NCBI GenBank assembly: GCA_030142905.1
Contig: JASJOG010000042.1
Span: forward strand, 1,242,501 to 1,306,500
DNA: 64,000 nt
DNA from: Heliopora coerulea
Taxonomy: Eukaryota; Cnidaria; Anthozoa; Scleralcyonacea; Helioporidae
Reading direction: 5' to 3'
A program made the translations under genes and the position numbers. Shown here piece after piece: positions 1-11,759 of this stretch. The notes under the pieces were generated by a model, which searched no databases, was not told the DNA's origin, and worked only from the letters and a program-made list of their open reading frames with translations. How positions within the stretch are numbered: position 1 is the stretch's first letter; the number at the start of each line of letters is the position of its first letter.

Positions 1-130
1 TTTGGAAATTGAGAGCTAGGATCTGCAAATAAAAAAAGTAAGAAATACTTTAAAGTTATACACTTGTAATTCTATAACTGGAAAAAGAAAAACATAATTT
101 GACATCTGGGAAATGTATATATATATATAT

Positions 131-259
131 AACTACAGACAGAACCGTTTTAGCCTACTGGGCCTCATCAGTGTAGTGCTGATGAGCAGGATGGAGAAGC
201 CTACATTATATAGGCAATTCAAATGTTCCACACTTGTGGTACATGTAAGCCATGCCAGA

Positions 260-313
<54 letters not shown>

Positions 314-345
314 CTATGTATATATATATATATATATATATAGTA
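131..345 (-). repeat. hammerhead-ribozyme repeat (retrozyme-like), copy A, with (CT)n and (TA)n
   Basis: Minus-strand repeat sharing its core with copies at 57157-57360 and 57694-57925. At 132-177 the minus strand folds as a type I hammerhead: helix I ACTACA/TGTAGT, core CTGATGA, helix II GGCC/GGCT with loop CAGTA, helix III ACGG/CTGT, then the cleavage-site C. Core G12 is A, so this copy is probably inactive. The body passes into (CT)n at about 262-310 and (TA)n at 317-342. Confidence 0.7.
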
Positions 346-2770
346 AGTAGTAGCCTAGTATGGTGGCAGGTGGCACACAGCTTGCATAGGTTGAAGTAAA
401 AACACATGGCTTGCATAGGCTACAGTACAGAAGGCTGCTAACTATGCTTTATAGTTTTGTACATAATAACATGTAAAACATGTCATATATGGATAATTTT
501 ATGGCTGATGTTACATTGGAGGAGACAGAAACAAATCAGGTGACATTATTGCTTTTCAGTTGCTAAAAGATTATTCACATTTTCTTAAAAAGAACAAAGG
601 ATGGTAAGATCTCCATTGCCATTTAAATGTAAGTTACATGGAATTATCCATATATAAATTGCAACTGCCATTATAGTTTGTTATTTATATACATATGCAT
701 AAATTCTGAGTTGAAACTGTGTATATAAATACACTGTAACTATTAATTGTGAGGTTGGTTACTTCTCCCGGAACTCTTTTAAGATATTAAAAGATGATTA
801 AATCTTTACTGAAAGGAATACATAGTTTTATAGATAGATGTTCTTTAATTGATTTACTGTAGCTTCAAATATTTCCTAGCCCCTAATAATATAATGCAGT
901 GTATGCACAGATCCAGTGAGTTTTAATTGTTTCAAGTCAAATGTTTAACACATATAACAACGACTGTTAGGTAATTACTTTTAAAAACTGTAGAAATTTT
1001 AGTGTGACTGTAAAAATGTAGTGTAAATGTAGTTCAAATTATTTGAATAAATGTCAGATTACTGGATGGACTATTAATGTGGTAAATCACTGAGAGACAA
1101 GGATTGTTAAACTGCATAAGTGTGATCAGTTTTAGTGTAGTATTCGGAATTTTTCAACAAAAACTGTCAGTTTACCTTTGCTTTAACCAGCCTCAGTTGT
1201 AGAATCACCATCTGACATCCAAAATTTAGCCAGATCCCTTCAAACTGAACTACTCCATATTGTTTCCTTCTGAGAATGACTCAGTTATACCCTCCAAGAA
1301 CATGGCAGCTGTTCAACTTCCCGTGTGCACTAGGCAGCATGCAGCAAGGACATGTACATCAGAGGTACCAACACTGAGTGGGACTTCTGGTATTATTCTG
1401 TGGCTTTGGGCCCATTGTTCAGGCCAAGTGGTTATTTAAGGTGGCTACCTACAGTTTCCATTATTGCATGCGATATATGATGCATCAGTACAGACATGTA
1501 TGGGCATTTCTGTTGTCAAAATAATTATATAATCAGTAAAAAGTATATATAACAGTAGCAGAGGCATGATAAACTGAAGAGATCTGACAGTGTGCATATT
1601 AATCCATTCTTACCTTGGCAAAATAAGTGTTATAACTGTGGTATATTGTCTAGATTATCAAAATGACCAGATTGTGAAAATCAGAAAAACGACCTTCGAT
1701 TTCTGTCAGAGAATTTTTCAAAAACTTGGTATCAGCACAGAAGATTCTCCAGAACAGACCACAGCAAAATGATAGGGTGGGTTGTACTGACATACCCTTA
1801 CAACGAAGAAAAAGATTGTGGATTTTCACAAATTCAGACTCATGAAAGCCTCTTACATATGGGTGTGTTGTTAAAATTAGTCTGTTTGCTTTATTTACCG
1901 TGTTTGAAAGAAGTTCATCAAAAATTTAGAATATAACTGTACTGATTGTCAAGATCACTATTTATATTGTATACAAGACATGTTACTAATCCCCAAATAA
2001 TCTGCCTCAGGAAGCCACCTTAATTTACTTTTCAAACAAAGTAGACAAATTTCCACTTGTGGAAAGGTTGTAACAGTATAATTTCCATTTCAGACATTCT
2101 GCGGTAAATAACTTGGACTAATGTCCTAAAGATATCCAGCTGCATATTTAACATGCAGCAATTAAATAGGGGGAAAGCATAAAGTTTTCAAGGCAAAAGA
2201 CCATCAACAACCATATTGTGTTCAGGAGTTTATGAAATTAAAAAGGTCTACAAGTATGCAAATGCAACCAAGCCCCATGAAACTCACAACATCTATCATC
2301 CATATTTTTGTACCAAGGACCTTAGAATAGTCCTAGATATATGTAGAGAACCATTGTGCCTTAACAAATCACAGTTGTTCTTCTCTTAACATAAAATCAG
2401 CTTGACTGTATTACTGGGCCCTACTATGATATCTGATATCTAACATGTTTTGTTAACAAAAAATATGCTATTAGTAGCTTTGTGACATACATTTAGGAAG
2501 CAAGGAATCTGACATGCTAATATGTAGACATTGATATCAAAATCACTAATTTTGCACAACTTTTATTAGCATTAGCACATTACTGTTATTATTTCTATCA
2601 TTATTATTATAATTTTGCTATTATTTTTTATTATTTTCATACTATTGTTACTATCACTGTTATCATAATGATTGTGATGTATTTTGAAGTTACATCACTT
2701 TTCGTGATAGACAGTCCATGATGAATGACAGAGCTATGAACACTATTAATATGTTTATTTCAGTCTACAA
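346..2770. other. gene-free A+T-rich stretch
   Basis: No convincing exon or mobile element is seen. Open frames are short, without recognisable domains or splice context. A small ATT/ATC-rich patch lies at about 2575-2670. Confidence 0.5.
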
Positions 2771-2774
2771 CATT

Positions 2775-3790
2775 GCTTGACTCCCTTGAGAAAATTATGA
2801 TCTGCACCACCCTTTGAAGCATCATGCTGAAAACAATCAAAGTTGAATTGTATAATTTTGATTATGCAACCAAGTCCCCAAAACACTTATGTTGTTAAAG
2901 ACCATTTTAGTACATGCCCAGCTGTTCTACCACTGATGGGTACCAAAAGTATTATGCCCATAGAAACTAAAGACACTTTTGCTCCCTTTGAATTTTTTGT
3001 AATAAGTAATGTCAAATTAATCTCTAAAAATTGAAATTTATGTCCACATAATTCTATGATATAGAGTTGTGTCCTACCAAAAAATTGGGTGTATGATGTC
3101 CCTGCTGAGAATTCCAGCCATACCTGGCACTCCTGCCCAACATTCAAGATGTCTAAAATGAGACCAATAAACTTTACTATGTATTATTTTTAAATTTAAT
3201 AATTTAATTGTTATTCTAAGAGAGGTGGTGCTCACAATGGTAGGTTTAGGGAACAATGTCACCCTAAAGAAAGTTAATATGTTAAATCTTACAAAGTTGG
3301 CTACTTGTCACCCACTTCCCAGTCTTCCTATTCATCCAAGAATGGGAATTCCAGCCCCTGGCGGTTCAAAGGGCCTGCATTATTCACAACTGAGGCCTGA
3401 GATATGCAAGGGGGAACTGTCAACTGGCAAAAAGAGGCAGGTAAGTGCCTGCAATTCTTCTTCGCCCTTGTGCCAATCTTGCTTCTATGGAGCCCTGCCG
3501 TGGCTACGACCATACATCTCCTGCGTATTTAGAGGGAGGCTTGGTGCCCTGCCCCTCTCATATACTGTACTGCATTAGAATTTTAGGCATATTTTAGATT
3601 GATAAACGTACTATTACTTGCTTGAAGAGACCTTCTCTTTTGAAACTGAGTCACAAATATTAACCTAGACGAACGATGTGTGGGTTAACTTCCCTTGCAA
3701 CCAGGCCGGCTGTTGGTCCATCGTCGTCGGGCGATGCTCCCCCTTGAGAAAAATCCTGCCTGCGCCCTCCTTCTAAGCGTTCTCGAAAGC
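2775..3790. repeat. two diverged copies of a dispersed repeat
   Basis: The segment around 2778-2822 (ctcccttgagaaaa, then ctgcaccaccctttgaagc) matches 3737-3782 (ctcccccttgagaaaaa, then ctgcgccctccttctaagc). A third diverged copy lies near 12886-12935. Class unknown. The G+C-richer stretch 3300-3590 has a 117-codon open frame but no recognisable domain. Confidence 0.45.
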
Positions 3791-5251
3791 TTGTATCATT
3801 TACTTTGTTTGTGTTAAAAATCAGAAAATCGTAAGCTGAGTCTAGTAAACTCAGAATATGAGGATTGAGGTTTCAGACAACCTAAAACCCAAAAACTGAA
3901 AAAGAGGCATGGCTGCGGACTATTCCTAAAAGGCCTCTGTATGTGGTGATACCGTAAGACTCACTGTACAACTGTAGATACGGTAACATGACGCAATGAC
4001 TCAAATGAGATGGTTACAATCACAAGAATCAAGAGCTGATAGTACAGACGATGAAACGGCCAAGATTAACTCTACATGCGTATGTTGTGGTTTGATTGGA
4101 GATACCTTTATGTTAATGTCACGCCATGGATTATATTAGTTCTGGATTCCTTGGATAGTTTTTAATACGATAGATATGCTATCAAAGTTAAGAAATACGT
4201 GTGTGGCACAATGAATTAGAAGACTGAATGTTGAGATGTCTGAAGTTTTAAGCTCTACCATTCTAATAAGAATGTGGGTGGGGAATTACTCCAAGGGAGA
4301 TGGTTTAGGACAATATCAAGAAGTCAAGAAAAGAACAGTGTACAAGGAAAGCATGGTTTCATTGGAGAACAAGCAAAGAAATCAGAAATCGGATGAGTAT
4401 TTTAGGACAAAATTAATTTAAAATCCGCTGAATTGCTGATAATTGAGTTGGTTCAAGAAATTTGAAAAAAGTGAAATGGTTCAAAAGAAATCGAGCCATG
4501 GTTCAAAAAGAAATAGAATCTTTCCTATAAAACCTGAACGGAAAGGTTAGAACTGAAATATACAGTAAACCATGCACGCCGTGTCACAGCTCTTAAGCAC
4601 ATGTTGAATTTTTCCCAGGGTCATCCCATAAATATAGCGCATCACGACAGATTTTTGAGTATGATCATTGCACGTGCGTAGTCAAAGGGAGGGTGACTAG
4701 GGTGATGCTTCCTCAGTGGTGTGATTGGGCAGATTTGCTGGAGGACATAATAATGACGAGACTAAGACCTCTTCGAAGTTCTCCCAAGGGATATCGCTGC
4801 TGTACGTCTGCGATCTTTCGAGACATGTGTTTTTTTGACGTCGAAGACTGGCAAAATCAAGGTAAAAAAAAAGGAAAATCCCATTAAAATCGTCTTTTTT
4901 GACGGGATTTTGCCTACCATGTCACGATCTACGAAGCAGCGATTTCAAGTTGGTAGTAGGGAGCAATCGCATGTCCGGCTACCTTACCATCCCCATAGCT
5001 CCCATCTTGTTCAAAAATTTGCACTTTTAGCACCACATGTTAATTAATAGTAGTGCTCTAAAACTGAAGATAACGTTTAATCAGGAGTCGATGTCAGGAC
5101 TCGAAACTGAGAATAAAAAAATTGGTCCCAAATATTAAAGATTTATTCTCAAAGTGGAAGGTTTTAGTCCTAAAATGTAATTAACTCTGGAACTTTAGTC
5201 GTAAAGCCGAAAATTTTAGCTTCGGACTCTTGGGACTGGTTAAAAGTGTTA
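3791..5251. other. no supported gene
   Basis: Only short random-looking frames. No splice-bounded exon, tRNA or TIR pair was recognised. Confidence 0.45.
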
Positions 5252-5684
5252 AGCCCTGGCCAAACGAATGCAACATCGTTTAACATTGTTGAATTCAACT
5301 TTATTGGATGGTGTTGAAGTGCGTGGCCAAACGAATGGGACATGTACGGTGCAGACTCTTATTGTGGAGATTAGAGATCTAGGAAGGGTAATGATCCCGA
5401 ATTTTAGGCCAGTCCACCCGTTGCCCTTGCCTGAGAGATGACTTGCTGCACTTGCGCGAATACGACAATGTTGAAGTGCGCGGCCAAACGCGTGCAACCT
5501 TGTTGTTCACACATGAGAACTAAAGAAATGTTGCATCAGATGTTTGATGGAAATCAAACTTCGTTCAACATGATACAACATCATGCAATATGATGCAATA
5601 TGGTGGCCAAACGATTTCAACATGTTGCATTCAACAATGTTGAACGGTGTTGAATCGCGATGTTGCATTTCTTCGGCCAGGGTT
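5252..5684. mobile_element. PIF/Harbinger-like MITE
   Basis: The element starts AGCCCTGGCCAAACGAATGC. Its right end, reverse-complemented, starts AACCCTGGCCGAAGAAATGC, so there are matching terminal inverted repeats. A TTA triplet flanks each side (5249-5251 and 5685-5687), the 3-bp target duplication typical of PIF/Harbinger. Internal motifs ggccaaacg and gttgaa/caac recur in both orientations. There is no transposase, so it is non-autonomous. Confidence 0.65.
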
Positions 5685-6454
5685 TTAGGAGTTGCGAACA
5701 GACAAAGTTCTAGACAGAGGGTTACAGTAATCTTGTTGAAAGCGTTGTTAACATTAAAAATTGATAAATTCGAAGAATACGTTGCAAAAAATCGTGATCA
5801 GGCAAATGCAACCATGATCAGGCAAAATCAAGTTCCAATTGAGACCTTAGCGGTCGCCGTGCGAGTAGGAATGATAGTAATGATTATTTCGCGTAAGTTC
5901 TGGATCGAAATTATTAGTTGTGATGAAGTTATATTTTGCGATCAGATATCAACGTTAAAACATGCTATTCTGGAAGAAAGGATAATGCCGTGGTTTCAAT
6001 CTTGCCTTTCATTGTACAAAGTTGGAGCGAAGTCTGGACACGATGGGATGACGTTTTTCCCAAGTTGCGAGCAAAATCTGTCTTGTCAGAGCGTCTATTT
6101 CGCATAGGAATCCGGATCTGCTGCAAAGTATACATCGGGAGAAAGCCTTATGCAACTGAGCTCAATAATTGCAGCTAAGAGGTAGTAGTAGGGATGCGTA
6201 AAAAGTAATAGCAGGAATTTTTGCTGCATTGCATTCAAATTTGTCAGAAATAATCAAATCGAGTTGAAACGTTGAAAATTAATTGTTTTGTAGAGCAAAG
6301 AAACCGTATATTTCACCACAAAATGAATGAAAATGGGTTTCCAAGAGTACGCAGCTCGAAACCTTCCGAGCCGCCATGCTTGGGATCCTCCTGACAAGGT
6401 AGACCCTTTGGGCTTTCTAACTCACTCAAAGGGACATAAACTATGATCTAAAAA
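5685..6454. other. no supported gene
   Basis: An open frame on the plus strand covers part of this stretch but has no recognisable domain and is A+T-driven. On the minus strand an ATG in good context (ATGGCGGCT, near 6377) opens a roughly 32-codon frame of unknown meaning. Confidence 0.35.
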
Positions 6455-6655
6455 CTAACATTTTTTTTTCTCAAACTTCATGTGAACTTCTCTGTAGGCA
6501 GGTCTCTTTTCTTTAGGGGTTTTTGCGTTGTCTGCACTATAGAAGATAGTTTCTTCTTTCATAATTTCTAACAGCTTTTTAAAATATTCGTCTTCCCAAG
6601 AACGACCTCGAGAATTCCATAGACATTCTCTATTTTGGTCGTTGCCGTCCGCCAT
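6455..6655 (-). CDS. hypothetical short ORF, possible exon of a Myb/SANT-like protein
   Basis: A 66-aa frame starts at a strong context GAGATGGCGG. The product is MADGNDQN followed by a WEDEYFKKLLEIMKEE segment and a Lys/Glu-rich tail, with gene-like codon use. W-D-E spacing followed by an amphipathic helix recalls the first helix of Myb/SANT or trihelix domains, which are found in host proteins and in Harbinger-encoded DNA-binding proteins. The match is too short to assign. The frame may continue through a splice near its end, where a GTTAGT occurs. It could equally be a transposon-derived relic or chance. Confidence 0.3.
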   Translation of the reverse strand: MADGNDQNRECLWNSRGRSWEDEYFKKLLEIMKEETIFYSADNAKTPKEKRPAYREVHMKFEKKKC

Positions 6656-7969
6656 CTCACGATGTTTCTCGAATTTATCCGTTTACACTACAAAATTTAT
6701 CGCAGTATCCGTAGGATTTTTACCTGTGCTTGGACTACCTCTTCGAAGGTCCCAGCACGGATAAAAAATCTGGTTCGGCACATAAAATATAGCACGGGTG
6801 AACTGTTCACACCTAAGAGTTTATCCGAGCCGAGCCTTTTATTTGGGCATCCGTACCAATTTCATCCGTGCCAAACCAAAAAAAACACGCAGTGTAAATC
6901 GACCCACAGTTTGCACATGCAGCGTTTTTCGTGTGTTTATAAAAGAATGAAAGGTTTGTCCTTCTCTTCCGGTTTTAGAAAACTGGATTGTTACACATAG
7001 GGTTAAAGAAGAATCTTTGTTTTCCACACCAACTGAGACATTTCTTTATCAAACGCTTAATAATTTTTCACCAGTTCGTATAGAGCTATAAATACAAATA
7101 AGGTCCCGATCTAGGTACTTGTTAATTCAAAGAACACTTTAAGTCTTTATTTTCGGTTAATTGACATGTTTTTTAATTTTTAGATAAATACTCTTAATAC
7201 TTCGTAAATGACACTACTTTATAGCTAAGGAAACCTGAGGTTCCCTCATAAGATGAGCAAACGTTCCTGATGAATGGGGAATAACTTTGTGTCTACGCTT
7301 GTCATAACCCAGATCGAATATTTTCGTTTCGCTGAAATATCTTTACCCGACTAAAGAAGATTCTCCAATGACGAAAGGAGAGTCTCGTGAGATAGAAAGA
7401 GCCTTGTGGGGTTTACCACAAGTCTTGAAACAATAATTCAGGCACTCAGAGGTTTCACGGATAAGTTGTTTTGCCATATTGACCAATGTGACTATGGAAC
7501 TAAATCATTCTCGGAGACCCAACCAATACTTTGGAAAGAAAGACCACAAGCATAAGAACTGCCATGTTATCTTTGAAAGAACCTCCCTGCAGAAGTTTCG
7601 AGCAATTCAAGTTGTTAAAGTTGTTGCTGGGGATGGGTCAAAAAGCCGCGGTCCCACTAACTTCAACGTGGGGGGCCGAGATAACGCTTAAAAATTCAAC
7701 CATTGTGAGAAGAACAATTATTTTCCCACACAATTTCTCATGGTTTTTTGATTAGTTAGACAGCTTTTCCTTCACATTTTTCGTTACGATTTGGGATATT
7801 TTTCCCAGTTTGAAGATAAAGCTACACGAGTCGATTTTTAGCAACGACTTTTGACCCAACAACTTTTTTCCTAGAAAAATTAATCTTGAAACGTGCCATC
7901 TCTGGATGATTTTTGAGACATTTTTTGCGGACACATATTGCGTTAAAAGTCGTTCCATGTAACATCATC
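6656..7969. other. no supported gene
   Basis: Short frames only, with no domain or splice evidence. Confidence 0.4.
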
Positions 7970-8318
7970 TTAACCCTTTCCTTATCGGAGTTGTCCTCTT
8001 GACGAGTAAAATCGTCAGGCTAAGCCTGAGTAAAATAGCATAGCCCTCGGTAGGGAAGGGATTAAAGAGGTCTCCCCTTGAAGAGTAAAATCGTCTGTCG
8101 TTATCCAGACTGAAATAGTAGAACACATCCTCAAGTAGGGAAAAGGATATGGATCTCCCCGTGACGAGTAAAATCGTTAGTCTTGGCCTGAGTAAGATAG
8201 TTGGGCACGTCCTTGGTCAGGAAAGCTAGGGTTAAGGAGGGCTCTCCTTGAACAGTAAGATTGTCTGGGTTATCTTGAGTGAAATAGTGAAGCACGTCCT
8301 CTGTCGGGAAAGAGTTAA
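7970..8318. mobile_element. short TIR element with four tandem internal units
   Basis: Outer ends are TTAACCCTTTC (7970-7980) and GAAAGAGTTAA (8308-8318), nearly perfect inverted repeats. Inside are four head-to-tail diverged units of about 85-90 bp, each with a GACGAGTAAAATCGT-like core followed by a CCTGAGTAAAATAG-like segment. Single-unit relatives of 101 bp occur at 10568-10668 and 36966-37066. No coding capacity. Confidence 0.65.
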
Positions 8319-10080
8319 CTCTCATTGAGCAGCTGGTACATAAGTTAAGGACTCCATTGAGCCAGCGTTATTTAATCTTAAATAATTTCGTGGGAAATTA
8401 AATGACAGATGTTTTATGTTGGACGTTATAAGCTTGTTAGCGTCAAAATGTCTGTTCTCCTACCTTGGTAATACATACCAACAAGCCCTCCTTATGAAAA
8501 TCCTTCCTCTGATTCTAAGAAACTGTAGTTCTGTTGGAAACGGGGCATTTTTTCAGTAAAATTCTTTGTATTATGTTTGGTGAATGCCATGTGAAGATTA
8601 GGCCGATTGAAATAACGGCATGACATGATGACGAAAAAGCAGGTTAAATTTTACGATTGAGAGGCAAAAATAATGCACGCAGAAAGTCGTATTTGGGTGC
8701 TTATTTAGTCTAAATAAAAAGTCAGACCTTTGGGTTTTTTGCATGTAGAGACCTACCTTTGAAGTTAACAGTCTTAATTGCTTTAAATTGCTTAGGACTT
8801 AAACGTTCATCAACCCACGCTATTAACCAATACTCTTTTAAGAACACTTTGTCACATAATCGTTCGCAAACAACTTGAAAGTTTCAATTTCTTTGGTATG
8901 CAGAGGAAGTGATGCTTATTTATCTTACAAGACAATTAGTATTTGCCACAGCCAAGCTGTACGTCTGGCATTGCAAAACAACCTGTGAACAGAGTTATTC
9001 TGTCACTGTGATAAAAAGCCGACTGGAAATACCACAGGAATTCAGATAAGACTCACGTTTGGATTTCTCGTTGTTTTTTTCCCACCATTGTATAGAAAAA
9101 AATGTTGAGAACCTTTATTCGCTCTTTATACGGCAATCAACTCTCAAGATCAATTTATGTGGCTGTTTGAATTGACCTATATATAGCACCTATCTCGCCC
9201 ATGTGTCTTACCTATTGGTAAATAAGGCAACGCTAATTTAGAATCTTTTGTATCATCCTAACTTTGTCGTTGTTCACAGTCAGATGTTCAATCCCTCGCT
9301 TATTTTGATCTAATGAGACGTCATTGAAATTGTAGAAGCGTTAAGACAAATTCATTTGAAAGATTTCGGGCGCAGAGCATGAGTTAGAGATGCAGTTTGA
9401 TATTTCAAGAATTCCTGTAAGAGACATAGTAGTGATATCGAGAGTTCATAAAACTGCAGTTGGTTTTAGAAAAAATAAATCAACGATAAATTAATCCCAA
9501 CATATTTCCTATATATAACCATATAGTGTGTATAATAATCGGAATCTTTTGAAGTTTGATAGTTGCTTAGACAACTAATTGTTTTATTACTTTGATTGCT
9601 TCAAACTACTCAGTTGGTAAATAGTTATTTCCTTGCTGTACAAAGAGTTATAAAGTATTCTGTTGCTTCAAAGATCACTTTATGTCCATGAAAAGCTTTC
9701 TTCGCCAACACAATGTGGAAATCAAGTTAAAGGTTCTTTTAACGGAGTATTGTCTTGGCTTAAAACTGCAATTTAAAATTCGTTGCATGATAACCTTAAT
9801 CAGGAAAAAGTCGAAGTGTTCATTGATCCAAATTTTATAAAGTATGGATTTTTCTATATCTGACTCAAAACGATCGAAAGGATTGTTTGAACTGTTTCGA
9901 AACTCTATCACGTTAAGCAATCCTTAGTAACTATAAATAACAACAGTGTGTTCTAGATTGTACAAATATAACTTGTGGTAGCAACCAAATCGGTAAACCG
10001 ATGCAGATCACCAGGACCTGCTTTGCTTTGTAAACAAATACATAAACACACTAACACATTGTATAAATCAGTGTAGATAT
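8319..10080. other. no supported gene
   Basis: A+T-rich sequence with only short frames. No repeat family of this window was recognised in it. Confidence 0.4.
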
Positions 10081-10214
10081 ATATTTAAATACATACATGT
10101 ATATATATATGTATGTATATGTATATGTGTGTATGTGTATATATATATATATATATATATGTATATGTATGTATGTATATATAACTACAGACGGAACCGT
10201 TTCGGCCCCTCCCT

Positions 10215-10274
<60 letters not shown>

Positions 10275-10325
10275 GTATGTATATGGTATCAAGCACTCTT
10301 GGATTCATTGTAAACATCATCTCAG

Positions 10326-10371
<46 letters not shown>

Positions 10372-10375
10372 ATAT

Positions 10376-10417
<42 letters not shown>

Positions 10418-10420
10418 ACT
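10081..10420. repeat. compound TA/GT/CT microsatellite carrying hammerhead-repeat fragments
   Basis: (TA)n, (GTAT)n and (CT)n tracts surround two single-copy islands. One (10184-10208, minus strand) is the 3' half of the hammerhead: GGCCGAAACGG, TT, CCGTC, TGTAGT, with an intact GAAAC core and a perfect ACGG/CCGT helix III. The second (about 10287-10327, ggtatcaagcactcttgg) matches the opposite end of the same repeat. Confidence 0.7.
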
Positions 10421-10567
10421 TTATATATTAAAAGTCGAAAAACCCACAGTTTTTTTCATGTAAAAATTTGGGATCAAAGAAGTTTTTAAAAATCTGCCTG
10501 TTGATGACCATATATTAGGAAAAATGTTTGTAAAGGAAAAGTAAGGGTCACTGAGGTCTTTCACCAG

Positions 10568-10668
10568 TTAACCCTTTCATGTTCGAGACGTCTCTCCTTG
10601 ATGAGTAAAATCGTCTGGCGTTCGCCAGAGTAATATTCAAAAGCCGGGGACGGACCGGAAAGGGTTAA
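10568..10668. mobile_element. 101-bp TIR element, single-unit copy
   Basis: Perfect 11-bp inverted termini, TTAACCCTTTC and GAAAGGGTTAA. The interior holds the near-palindrome GATGAGTAAAATCGTC and the hairpin TGGCGTTCGCCA. Same family as 7970-8318 and 36966-37066. Non-coding MITE-like. Confidence 0.7.
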
Positions 10669-11576
10669 TGGTAATGAGTGTCTTAACGAGTATGGTAATT
10701 GGGATACATTTTGAAACGTTACTGCTGCCATGACTACTTGTGGATCACTTTTACTTACAACATTTTTAATCATCTTACGTTATGTTTAATTCTGTTCGAA
10801 AATATTTATTCAACGATGTTTTAAGAGCTGTGCATGCGACCAAGTTTTCCTTAATGTTTTTTCCTTGACAAGGAGCCTTGCTTAAAAAAGTTGGCCATGA
10901 CAGCCTTTGGGAAAGGCGACTTGTTACGTAAAAACTCACCAATTAGCAGCGTATACACCAGCAAATTAAACTTGTCGAGGAAAAGAAGACTTGCCAAGGA
11001 AAACTTAGGCGTGTGTACGGGGCTCTGTGGTCTAACTTGCATTTTTAAACGTTTAATGAAACTGTATCAAGTTATGAAGCCACGAAGACATGAATTCGTT
11101 TAACAAGTTATGAATATACTGATATTAGAGAGCGCTCACTTCGCTGGATTCCAAAAACTCATCTTTCTAGTTATTCCACTGGCAAATCTGAGAACGAGGA
11201 AAATCGAGGAAAATCAGGGGCTCATGTAATTGAACGAGGAAAATCGTTTAATTTCGTAAGCTCCTGGAAAGATAAACTTTAGTTTACCTAGAGCGTTAGG
11301 AAATGCTTCAGTGTTTCAAGAGAACCTATAGTGATAATTATAATAATAGTAATATATTGTGGTAGTACTATAATACTGCAACTACTAGTTGCGATACCAC
11401 CATTACCATTGCTTTTATCATTAATGATGATGATGATGATAAGGATGATTATAATAAGGTAATGTGTCTACTGTACAAGGTAGTCTGGCACGATAATTCA
11501 CCAGAAACTGGTTTAGGAAATGTATGTAAATATAAATATACATGTGCATGAACATGGACATGGACATGTATACTTT
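10669..11576. other. no supported gene; small simple repeats
   Basis: Includes a short direct repeat of gaacgaggaaaatcg near 11195-11240 and a (GAT)n tract near 11425-11450. No gene evidence. Confidence 0.4.
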
Positions 11577-11759
11577 CCTACCTACTTACTTACCTCTCTC
11601 TCTCCGTCTCTCTCTCCATCTCTCTCTCCATCCATCAATCAATCGATCTCATCCATCCATCCATCCGTCAGTCCGTCCGTCCGTCCGTCCGTTCGTCCAT
11701 CCATCCATCCATCCATCTGTCCAGTATCTGTCTGTCTGTCCATTTATTTATTTATTTAA
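11577..11759. repeat. mosaic tetranucleotide microsatellite
   Basis: Successive blocks of ACTT/ACCT, CT with TCCG or TCCA interruptions, ATCC/ATCA, GTCC, ATCC, GTCT and ATTT units, all pyrimidine-rich on the plus strand. Open frames here are artefacts of the repeat. Confidence 0.9.

Noticed and set aside
5583..6107. 174-codon plus-strand ORF
   Set aside because: Its start lies within the Harbinger-like MITE; no domain, no splice or start context, A+T-driven composition.
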